From: Oscillospiraceae bacterium
GTDB lineage: Bacteria; Bacillota; Clostridia; Oscillospirales; UBA929
Reading direction: 5' to 3'
Length of the DNA stretch: 47,762 bases
Assembly (NCBI GenBank): GCA_031265355.1
Contig: JAISCT010000018.1
Span: forward strand, 1 to 47,762
The notes under the pieces are model-generated. The model was not told the origin of the DNA and searched no databases. It was given only the letters and a program-made list of their open reading frames with translations. Made by a program: the position numbers and the translations under genes. This document shows, in pieces, positions 21,001 to 23,693 of this stretch; the stretch's first letter is position 1, and each line of letters begins with the position of its first letter.

Positions 21001-23499
21001 CCGGTACCTCCGCCCGGCAGGCACATTGACGGTGAAGCTCTGCGGGTTATCCCCATTCACCGGTACGTCGACGTATGTGCTCGCGCTCGGGTAGTAGGCG
21101 CCCGCGTCGAGGGCGGGCACCGCAAAATCGTGGGCCCCGCCCAGCCAGATACGTTGCGGTTCGGACCAAGCGCCGCCGGTTCCGTCGGGCCATGTCCCCC
21201 TGACCCGGAGGATGGCGTTTCTGTCGACGGTCACCGGCTCTGTGTAGGGGATCTGGTTGGCGGCATAGCTGTAATCCCGGCTCAGGCTGTAGGTGACGAC
21301 GCTTGTCTCGTAGGCTGGCGTGATGCTCATGATCTTGGCGCCGTCCTCACCGTCGGCCAGACGCACCGTGGGCCGGGCGGGCTGTATGTTCACACGGCTG
21401 CCTTCGCCGCCGCTTGCCGTATAGCTGCCCACCCCGGCTCCGTCCTTTGTCCGCAGAAAGATCTCGGCGCGGATGTAGAAGGCGCTGTTCGGCCCCGGCG
21501 TGACGCCCGCCTGGGCAGCGGCCTCCGCCAGCGTGGGCGGGTCTCTCCAATCGTACGCGTACGCCGCTGCCGCGGGCGTGTCAAAGCCCGTGCAGGGCAG
21601 AGGCAGGCTGGCGGACGCCCCCACGGTGTAGTAGATGTGCAGGAAGTCTATGTCGTTTTCGAGGTCGAGGATGTCGTAGTCCGGGTTGTATATCAGGAGG
21701 TTTGCCCCATCGTCGATGCTGCCAGCCGTCCGGAGACCGCCCTGATACGCCCCGGCGAGTCCGCCGTAGACCTTGTCGCCCGTACGGTAGTTGACGATGA
21801 ATTTATTCTCATACACCTCTCCGTAACTGCCGTCGGCGCGCCGGAGCGCCGCCTTCACGTGGAGGGCGTAGATGCCGCTGTTTCTGCCGATCTTCGGGCG
21901 GCTTACACTGCTGTCCGCGACATATTGCTTGGCCGTGGCGCTTGTGCGGGGGTCGCTGCCGTCGGTCGTGTAGTCGATCGCGTCGCCGTCCAGGCCGCCC
22001 TCGATACTGACGTATGTGTCGGCTGCCCACGCGCCGAAAGCCACGGGCTTCGCCGCTTCGCTCGCAGACGCGCCTATCTTGAACGTGAGTCGGTCGGCGG
22101 AAAGAAGTTCATAGAAGACATAACCGCTGTCGTAAGCGGGGTCGTTTTCGTAGCTGTACTGTGTGTGCCCGGAGGCGGCGGTCAACAGATATTCGCCCGG
22201 CGTCAGCACGGGAGTCTCGTGGACATAACCGCCGTCCGCGTACGAGTATGAGGGCTGCCATGTGTCGGCGCCGCTCTCCGCACCCACGCGCGTGAGTGTC
22301 CAGTCGGAGTTGTACAGATAGGCGTCAAACCTGAGCCTTGCCGGGCTGTCCATTGTCAGCCGAAACCGTTGGGACAGATAATGCCCGCCCTGTTTGCCGG
22401 CCACAAAGTACGTCTTGGCGAGAGGGGGCAGCGGATAACCCGAGGCGTCACTGGCCAGAACCGCATACGTGCCTGCCGCGCCGTAGCTTCCGCCGGCGTA
22501 CGCGCGGGCTGTGAAACAATACGACAGCCTGTCGTCCACGGGGTGTGGGGCCGTATATCGGTACACGTCTTCGGAATCGTTTTGGGGGTCTCCTCCGTCC
22601 AGGGTGTAGTGGATGTCGCCGCCGCCGGCTGCGGTCATCGTGACGGCCCCGTCCTCCAGCGCGAAGACCGGGGCGGCTGTCATGACGGCAAAGGTACAGG
22701 CCGCCGTCTCGGAGGACGCGCCGCCGCCCGCGTCCAGCGTGACAAAGGCCTTGGCTTTGACCGCGATCGAGGCGACAGACTCCTGGACACCCGCCGCAAA
22801 GGCCTCGTATGGGATCTGCACCATGGCGTCGTCTGCACGGACGGCGCCCACGGCGTCTGGCGCGGGCTCCGCCGGGACCGCGCCGTTGACCGCCCACGTG
22901 TACCAGACTTCGCCGGCGCCGCCCCCGTCGGGGAGCCACGCGTCTATCCCAATGAAACTGCCCGGGGCCACCCGGTACACATTTTGCTGCAGCGCCGCGT
23001 CCCAGATCGCGTCGGGGCTCCAGAGCATGGGGGCGTCCAGATAGCTCATCATCACCCAGAGCGAGGAAAGCGTCTCCGGATAGGCCGTCAGGCTACCGTC
23101 CTCGCCCGCTCTGGCGGCGACGGCGAACACAGCGCCCCGCTCCGTGACGTCAAAGGGGTCGGTGTACAAGGTCCAGTCGCCCGGAACCAGCGCGGATTCG
23201 TCTGGGGCGGCGCGCCCCTCCGAACGGAAGGTATAATAGGCTCGATAGCCCTCCGCCGAGAGCGTTTCATCGATGTCGGCGGCGACCGTGAATTTGGCGG
23301 GATAGAGATACTCCCGCCACTGCCGATCAAACGTCATATAGACGTCGCCTGTGAGAACGACCGTGGGCCGCTCGGCGGCAGTCGCCGCCGTCATTGTGGA
23401 AAAACATCCCAAAAGTACGCTGAGCGTCAAAAACAAAGCCAGGCCTTTTTTCAGCCGTGCCGGTGGGGCGCGATGTTCCGTGCCCAATTGCATTCTCAT
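1..23499 (-). CDS. Giant secreted multidomain surface protein (C-terminus outside window)
   Basis: At least 7,833 codons are open without a stop and the frame leaves the window at the left edge, so the C-terminal end is unseen. The start is ATG at 23499-23497 with GGAG ten bases upstream. Residues 1-45 form a signal peptide: basic RLKKG, hydrophobic core, then either a lipobox-like LLGC or a signal peptidase I site after TAATAA. Modules read by eye: a chitobiase/FN3-associated-like segment (about 274-345), FN3- and Ig-like modules (about 830-2570), CARDB/Ig-like repeats (about 2570-5650) containing two PKD domains, a carboxypeptidase-regulatory-like domain (about 5717-5812), a helical stretch (about 6480-7200), then more beta-rich sequence. 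No enzyme active site was recognised. Likely an adhesin, cell-surface scaffold or matrix protein, possibly wall anchored beyond the window. Function is inferred from architecture only; the reading frame itself is secure. Confidence 0.9.
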   Translation of the reverse strand, partial: MRMQLGTEHRAPPARLKKGLALFLTLSVLLGCFSTMTAATAAERPTVVLTGDVYMTFDRQWREYLYPAKFTVAADIDETLSAEGYRAYYTFRSEGRAAPDESALVPGDWTLYTDPFDVTERGAVFAVAARAGEDGSLTAYPETLSSLWVMMSYLDAPMLWSPDAIWDAALQQNVYRVAPGSFIGIDAWLPDGGGAGEVWYTWAVNGAVPAEPAPDAVGAVRADDAMVQIPYEAFAAGVQESVASIAVKAKAFVTLDAGGGASSETAACTFAVMTAAPVFALEDGAVTMTAAGGGDIHYTLDGGDPQNDSEDVYRYTAPHPVDDRLSYCFTARAYAGGSYGAAGTYAVLASDASGYPLPPLAKTYFVAGKQGGHYLSQRFRLTMDSPARLRFDAYLYNSDWTLTRVGAESGADTWQPSYSYADGGYVHETPVLTPGEYLLTAASGHTQYSYENDPAYDSGYVFYELLSADRLTFKIGASASEAAKPVAFGAWAADTYVSIEGGLDGDAIDYTTDGSDPRTSATAKQYVADSSVSRPKIGRNSGIYALHVKAALRRADGSYGEVYENKFIVNYRTGDKVYGGLAGAYQGGLRTAGSIDDGANLLIYNPDYDILDLENDIDFLHIYYTVGASASLPLPCTGFDTPAAAAYAYDWRDPPTLAEAAAQAGVTPGPNSAFYIRAEIFLRTKDGAGVGSYTASGGEGSRVNIQPARPTVRLADGEDGAKIMSITPAYETSVVTYSLSRDYSYAANQIPYTEPVTVDRNAILRVRGTWPDGTGGAWSEPQRIWLGGAHDFAVPALDAGAYYPSASTYVDVPVNGDNPQSFTVNVPAGRRYRFTHIAYDSAQSQSGASVGLEKWDGGRWAVQDAKWIDVLTANQGIAPALTAGLWRFTVTSEGGGLSDVSFRLYNAENEGDYTYPPLTGLAATPTDSDIRIGLIGLTLTDAAVSEIQNTLRIYKESHASAAWAVPTAAEIRTALAWGSDKIYRYYLYRQVQGNANYSSVYSGVPAEGVYADSSVPTGASCRYYAVVDLNFYSDTNAFGWLAQIDGKDWLRTAPGGAYVSMLTDEDGPTLTEIAAVTPAGAPADSLNHAVKFSVDASDNQYLAGAVWEYKKAADPDSAYQSFKTDNWNAYNDKTHTFTASLPPGSALTAGESYAVRVRVTDKSGNESVKLLPLTASADPTVENIRAAPGSSSLTAAWDSLGAGWTYTVRFLKNNSPVYFSYEYNTSGGTSNVLGASGLAAAGLTAWFDPDKPEHQGLTVSVAAYAASSGYTTVASVSAETYAPSTDTEAPAVSIAADIAGADGASVYGGKSVTVKLRDDSYADKAALSIVALSGDGQESAVPGAEVTLYAQTQSYVHQEISLYHTYDTTILTDGVTYRMKAVGYDRAGHAAAPVYGSAFTTINGTTSHYTYPKLTGLSAAPTERGFIFNPGQLAYADKAKEELYRYLKNDRNFTSLTMEELEAYLTGGVSAYRIYSYLGSSSGYANAVEVPADSLDETGCVEVPISFSEANPRMAGYTSYGSLVLPGNRYSFDVQIIYPDPGTGSSDWKYYLYYATYTADWRRTARTATASILDDTAAPYISPILGPTEGETRFFNALTPFSVQVGDNQLVADVAWSYSTDGSVWVDRSASDWIRVWDDATYFSRAESYLTDVPYSLFYGAALTSGATYYVKAVVTDWTGHMSETSGAFVFGDMEAPSGLTVVPASSSIGVGWTPVANPGGAPYRYRVYCYVKDRYDTENNWYTFYDTEAGVTAYRFYPTFYETGDFRFRVAALSADGAVGPLSGFSAYAKAGADTEAPAVQFTGVWDERRSYRGTVSLTGSALDDGALQDWKIQTYTAPESGEPTLVYDGAVTSFSANRHSTVNINAQFDTTQLADGAYSLRIAVADTAGHRTLSAPRLIQIYNAAPEVADLTPTGHFALGGYGGTNVTFTWPDVSGADGVDHLVLWYAAPKTAKEASALVAAGDTPAGVFFSQNLTKTATAYTYPYSLVKGQAAVVAVAAANELGSVSAPKFACVTAEADVYSIQYYVDEIPGGDVLQGSTISVRGTASVGTAANTPVYLMHRGESGYLRNGYTDVNGHFSLSYTIPSNNFKWTGPQVLYVLLGAGSEDSGYASANLTLPLPRLTDETAPVITGVMPQTNAAIGRPEDSAQLLKITASDNSGAVAGYRVQWTEYGGAKQRWTELEVADDPQGAVIDVSAIYTSQENVFLRVMAYDGDGNISLPYELTYAIGLRGVPAPSNIMTAGGEHSVTVGWNRVTRVDTEAYSVYRQEQRPGGAVAGEEEANDGWVQIAARTSDNIYTDRGDGGAGLDPTRLYRYRVVTISRAGDVSEPSPASAWTLPGAQRGAATVLYLDPFRGASFNGMLPLTAYVADRIGLTQVVFEYAYLGVSVLAEPADVPEENWQPLATVGREDIEETEVDGALLPPGCKAFAAHAVLTVAPVEITEYFAVRVRAFNYSSDEAVYLSQYTLDNDPPSPVSGVTATDEMSGGAVVVTFHASGSRDVYRYDIYRGATNLPSEAVKVGETASTAYRDTAADSVPRYYWVAAADRAGNLSPLTGGASAFATAVSDTAVRSVDVREPYITAGDSVGVEVKVYNAGPAKAGGAVTLYMSRDGGADEETASQTLTRAAGSLLAAGQTRTLTFNAPISLSENAVNIKFAAAFVNDDDVGAEASADNNYRDGDVFTLNHRPVPAFTLADAYLSGEQILFDPSQTSDPDGDAFTLVWYFGDGASRSAQTPVDHRYMKPGVYTVRLKATDAKGAWAETSQTVTVTDNRPDIYVKEISVYKQSDGDEDWVLADRYEDADGAWGQSLSGAQTAEVSEGDAVRVSALIANKGLGDVPAALSFYNTFRLNGGTRQETRMTEGGLPVGEAYAKSLDFVYTAPKGAQVIQIRARDIVNTIGETDDYVNANNNRQVVLNAAQTQFPDIAVTGVSWVNAQTLDQSVTAFSTQDKVWYRAVLGNAGEAAASFLLTLYVDGEAVASKTVARAPGASGMETFEVTPTAGAHAVVIAADDPQLVELVTDNNRAALMTPLFAVTEPVLTVSPLVVSPAGTELAQGSTLRFDVQVGSDSRIVTPFKVCFYVDGKLLKTVSMAKNANGVVLSGGGEKKPVFAEWKVADGVHDIMVTADPECAVVSEPVTVRTVTQNVSVVKPDLWFSDVYWAPADTVDWGRAVSLAAYVSNRSTATLYTKYAIGVYCAEITTDIDGRDVVGAFVKDRVYQYGGLQGNSTSLQMLEWTPAKSGRFVLRLTLESLPGSDFDTTCYTAPWEQTLTIKDGIVFAVNPNKNGENNEFGANMFLSSTPYIDVTAGIALASRQTVKLTAGQGAQVVASILDAERTYVTAPLSDMGNNGNFAVQLLTAGLNTGNYVLRYEASAGGYHETYETNITFIGTVSGHVETPRADYAAGDQVVVSGWVTEDGQPFAGRTIVLEMDLEPSYRRQPDGTVVIREEGSEGGEIYDWWRGQKIVFLTSDANGQFSYAFRPEAKQAGRWNVSAYAYERVQGTHIAGGSFEVYGLEARPSKVNLTASKGTDFQAAVTVVNGAFDGAFGGLTGLSAVLVNPHQYPGVVVSLDQSSVPEVLPPGQGAGYPGSVGAFDLIFNVSARLDAPDEASYTVELSSVEGARATATLNLYLRPGIALPVAVPSTVTAAANPGQSVVKTVTVKNRGVAPMQGIYLRQSSLSFVHAQNLSKTSLQPGESLTYDIVFAPTADTALGKYQDSVALTNGVFTATVPVGLEVSDLTYGAAGLQITDDFGNPVPGARVDVYGQKAYVQYVDGRETVYYQNFTATADAAGYAEFADKPVGPYDFTVTANGKKKVTGALDIMPSETVALTEVVMETLPVEITWTVTETTIVDEYEIAIHIDMGVVIPTPKLGATVPWFTIAKNVDRPVMLSVNIVNNSLIDVEDVTAGLYAARGKNYSGISVAGGNYIGNIPAMGYKTVQLLVMPGYYELAAKPEAELYLMVEGSYVSFDRETGLPEYPVKTTGVRIPIYNPGASRVNVDTTTADNEGGGAVTLEMPEGLEVEEIAYILFPDETGVRIPEEKPDGGQVYETVKMELKQTASLERQAFDAELTITNNYPSQTLSNVSVQVIVERADENGVRIDATDKMYIIPIGSMASSVRPGQTVTMSWKLVPGDGMGGERPEGVVYTARAAIVYDVGGEIIETSTQAEPITILPQPNLTLSYYLPKTVYPNKTFRLGVEAVNNGAGAAKNLTLDLSQLEITENQSGLKGTWSVVGASFGSFTPGSFRLNLGDIPGTGDVDDEGRPAQNMVWGYYTIRWELPTLNLGDFAQDEVYGEIRNFSATLTHRPYAGVTLNPLITDVFTYVVGQEDVPALSDDAGGGMSMIMGANGLPAFAKNLTTNVTVQVYTPCGLAGAYDPAAAAMHFFAPAENGAAATVPHDSQTAAEQGMRFGIYMLTEADAQIGAPIAQVIRYDTPPEGRDMTADPGVTLSGGNYWKSTYTNDEGIETEYLYVVDELRRDGAAGDILPRWYTVTYGAGGELSELKTSQITYEKRPMTDDLVRMATFSETGRPHDEGDTVPMEIQVRLTNHAFHPETDTVYFYAARVFDGVVQAYEQIGADTKTVPAEGTALLGAAWNLITEQVEAGVYSIKASLSSNPQADGLTAQVAVNALPVADAGIDFTVPVKTAFYFDGSRSYDPDGRIALYLWEFGDGASAYGPAPQHTYLASGTYIATLYVIDEYGAENVRDTAGYVNIDGVMRPADSAKVHDVMVTVTETRPDLIIKPSDGLTVTGTPASAGGTVRITAVVVNDKPAPVRDNFIVTLYVDNQYLTYKTVNLSDDARGLYKPDTDSHELRQGDEVTVTFDYTMPDSRSHVVTVKASDMSLRIDEADRYNNGRSALIQGSAGVTAFPELVLTDVKVGGFAPDDSGLVHEIGEDNTLGYGETLRVTAQVRNTGDLAAEGFAVTLFEDGVFVGACDVPGLNPGASADVAVEYAPMTDGKRTLTLTADGPISKIVERNKDDNEARMTLAHLHIAASDLTVTGVTMTGGAPAGVPIVLTAAVENLGEAAAGDKIVVNFYTGSRFIGAATKNGGLAAGASTAVTFQWMSPTATDTIVAVVDPQNLYPLDDAANNSFLLAAEEGALLTGGGPRAALVVTDVATPVGVAYGDSVVSVITVRNDGAGAASAFTVSLFANGALAGEADVASLAAGGRADVPIAWTADKTPTGAYEMAAVADSAYRVVMESRDGVYYTATLAVADGILAELQPVTGAALTADVRNEIKVGVRASNRNAVVGGDASVRVSLLDRDTNAVAAGPFAGVYAPGTATYDAVLDLTGVTVREIGAEGLGGYTLAVTASWTDGASQTQYTAGDRAAVSVLAPLGVTAAVDKTVCETGDAVTVSGQVSGVEGETGVTIRVVGDSVWAFEGRTDANGIFTERISLPARAGGGVAVTAEVRRGAAVKTATVPLYVKGLYLGAGDRQTLTAGFAADTEGHLENIGYTDMDGVTLTAAVRRAGDGGGTLPAVKFRSHGNAYVIGGAEGIDCGRLAARAPGASSADAYASCAFAYRVDAASVPAGDYVLTLTARAASGAPGVPSEYTKIWEISLTVQEAMGDWDVTPTASEGSGFMRTDGGLSWRQTVRPGERVSSALRIVNTGTADLTDVTVTTPEDLPWITAVTAGTDVIKPYKKGTAFSAQGGAATVQVILDVNEAVPMGAYNGSVKLTAETGAGTLEMRIPIAVFVSAGAVGSAVVELRDTDDVPLQGKTVVLYGPVASDSARPAAYRSKTSTEGVGAGGVPAPGGLARFENIPAGAYELSIEENGYKPYGGAFAVQAAVDFAPVVVRLEPQPFAFVMTADREKSLSSVLAKNSEYDDVVWQLLSGESYSGAQPALRANFPADEFDANYNTGRISSRLAVQNPYTPPDGALRDGDYVRGVRVYTESSDENFDPALVTLRAPSGEVSELMLGDLAPQAAADVVWSLNQAALFWYASVEDVSESVWRVTLPGDPAGGDAYADVTWGGRAEALRTAWLAENGQRVNGAYAGADKYAVEAESAKTLLVTARTYTDEDGVTRHYGAPDGRVPKLASLSVDRDGKTVIGPGSYQFSLVFEGYIPLGTDSETGQEITQAVKQRVPVLITYTPEGYYVNTDAAVLVSDLKVNALFEAPNGPHFKYFNEEFLASVSGNATRAGAAGDGFQIGFAQDIVYDDSMSKLSVAFTNPSQLTALEDVTIELIISDLAPDENGELADGAERFNEAFLAEPVIRRAVRVADANGTPVDADGLLIEDGKIVIPRVLGGGSFSADFLLRPTVQAIDPEFIIELVREGELTEDEAYGIFEWIDTLAGEYYAWIRYGYTQSGRAYAGSTAAVKQTAEHSPALYTTYDVYESQEEDGVCYLTAIVTNTGRAAAKDVRLNLPNLPALDGTMTKLLASVWSRADEAYDEDWETRPPPGVMEIGTVAAGESVFAVYKLRALDYRAPDGFSGLRTLANTSAGASYIEGLKQSFNAFGGLMNIDAYGGAPAVEQNPFVQDTLMRSLYARETLAQLLQMLGNTLTEEEKWALFAEYPEQRSFVGLEQNGDFGVDALYDQNIHSLTHQVVEFLQTAEEQGRIEQQIKITDLAYNAAVFVGLNMISSAYKAAKIGYGTYKAVGTGGKLGQALADAGVSVGKDVVAWLQKLWAAPGKLKNGVKGYIKAIKQLKDGKKALNTMKQTARAVEKLTDEMGDLRKLGDLGDLGKLGKEQGWLELDFRLFQEGADGVGNSVKLLEDNVKAVAQLAKEGKDTAAQTAEIGQQMDTVRAWVQRHINDLKILQSFHPNEMAALAQRIDKYKQMLENGLHTQSAVSRVTAYAATARKTKRQMDASEQFIKESKEFESDLPAAVLDLAKNVGNGARAMLDGDTPTAWWAFGKVSAVLKPLSGLVDALEIAFGFKPEATAELRAAESMAGVTGATLTFLSAYEEVLTKMVVDERRSAEEIRGRLPAELFDLVSDAVGGIAPDDYETGFDVETWVAQTLDRKGELADNKFWGGGPPQNANRVILYRDEWFEGMMQLGLKAFFYAAPYTKTEYKFVYRVDENGEIAPETETVTTTTSYYEAWTAAFEELDKMVEQLETNGGSRLFPFANFPVESLTYNLARLNRQISNMASLGNHWGGYQNIQYYQASADNFSTAPFTTAEIDLRAYRKAAMYVEQALTNYDALTGEYSTFRNINYVMRALSIGMEAAGPALGPYGTVLGGVASVAWDLLNGLWTDSLRQSAQIRADNVGYRMGASVAELQKLAGAEIDMTHATSQLVHKAFDPTLIDPPLPVDLLTFSVADIAVPDGESAAQGRVLVTFGNNHTGLVEVAPTVLVYNKHGFVTAVELSPVGIAPGGAVTQESDFTLPRGTLTDVSGYTAALYWQTSESATNTYAPADGPYMTHFYAGGVQQNAALRREVRAGTIASAPVGQTDGALETTYAAAPGRELRFLLKAPQGVAAAFTVTAPGGETMPAQSFDMPGDCVVVPDTGAGGVYTLRAAVPAGFGGRVSVEAVECPLTGPVPEVGMAGRLAIGATERLQPDGAYVVETTTGVADIFVAESGAGAGNDLGAVSFAFESGEPALRGAFLRDNPDALTDDAAAPFIDAALDALPGGYASSLYLFVSLDDAAASAEHTVIDARGQKRLADGVYEAAVRVTFRQAGAALNPYLKSLLGALDGNGAWTLHPDGSATYTRTVQIEVGRRLPSVPTIDSVDDGDGTGAGMVSGTADPNTLLCVEMTNPETGIRTLVGYGQADAAGQYMLTFLRAAAGGALTVLSVSDTHSSRRSEARLVAPPATVAAANADIQTALAAIEGAALPAVAQAQANSAAAASAAAQAAVDGLSLPAGVT
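1700..4050 (-). other. Helical segment in the giant protein
   Basis: Residues about 6480-7267. Composition shifts from Thr/Gly/Val-rich beta modules to Lys/Glu/Ala/Leu/Gln-rich helical sequence, for example LLEDNVKAVAQLAKEGKDTA and AQTAEIGQQMDTVRAWVQRH, with stretches that could form coiled coils. No domain family was recognised. It may be a rod, oligomerisation or surface-interaction segment. Confidence 0.5.
6063..6350 (-). other. Carboxypeptidase-regulatory / SpaA-like domain in the giant protein
   Basis: Residues about 5717-5812. The order is VVELRDTDDVPLQGKTVVLY, then GLARFENIPAGAYELSI and a G-Y-K-P ending. This is the usual pattern of transthyretin-like carboxypeptidase-regulatory or Cna-B/SpaA stalk domains. 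I do not see an unambiguous isopeptide-forming Lys/Asn pair. Confidence 0.6.
9325..9585 (-). other. PKD domain 2 in the giant protein
   Basis: Residues about 4639-4725. S-Y-D-P-D-G is followed by L-W-E-F-G-D-G-A-S, the conserved Q-H-T-Y turn and YIATLYVIDEYG. Clear PKD family match by motif. The flanking sequence is CARDB/Ig-like. Confidence 0.88.
15178..15426 (-). other. PKD domain 1 in the giant protein
   Basis: Residues about 2692-2774. It carries the characteristic run D-P-D-G-D followed by W-Y-F-G-D-G-A-S, then a histidine-tyrosine turn (DHRYMKPGVYTV) and L-K-A-T-D. This is the canonical polycystic-kidney-disease beta-sandwich signature of extracellular proteins. It sits between CARDB-like repeats. 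Confidence 0.85.
22467..22680 (-). other. Chitobiase/FN3-associated-like domain in the giant protein
   Basis: Residues about 274-345. The motif IHYTLDGGDP resembles the I-x-Y-T-x-D-G-x-x-P signature of the chitobiase C-terminal-like / FN3-associated domain family, a small beta-sandwich found in secreted carbohydrate-active and surface proteins. Boundaries are approximate. Confidence 0.6.
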
Positions 23500-23642
23500 A
23501 CGGAGTTCACTCCATTTTCTGTCATTTTTCTGTACCGTTGGGAGCATAATTTCCCATCTTCTACGTACATATTTTACGACAGATCCCCGAAAAGAAGCAG
23601 GGTTAATTTTTGCACAATTCTACCCATCGCGCGTCTTTTTAC
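23500..23642. other. AT-rich leader upstream of the giant gene
   Basis: This stretch is visibly richer in A and T than its surroundings and should hold the promoter of the giant gene. A TAAAAT that could serve as -10 is present on the minus strand near 23580, but no convincing -35 lies 16-18 bases upstream of it, so no promoter is called. Confidence 0.4.
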
Positions 23643-23684
23643 AGACACAGAGCCGCGCCGGATGAGCGGCGCGGCTCTGTGTCT
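23643..23684 (-). terminator. 18-bp perfect stem-loop after the membrane LuxR gene
   Basis: Arms AGACACAGAGCCGCGCCG (23643-23660) and its exact complement (23667-23684) enclose a GATGAG loop. It begins 9 bases after the stop codon of the membrane regulator. There is no strong U-tract on the minus strand, so it may act as a pause/terminator or as an mRNA 3'-end stabiliser separating that gene from the giant gene. Confidence 0.7.
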
Positions 23685-23693
23685 TGTGCGTAT

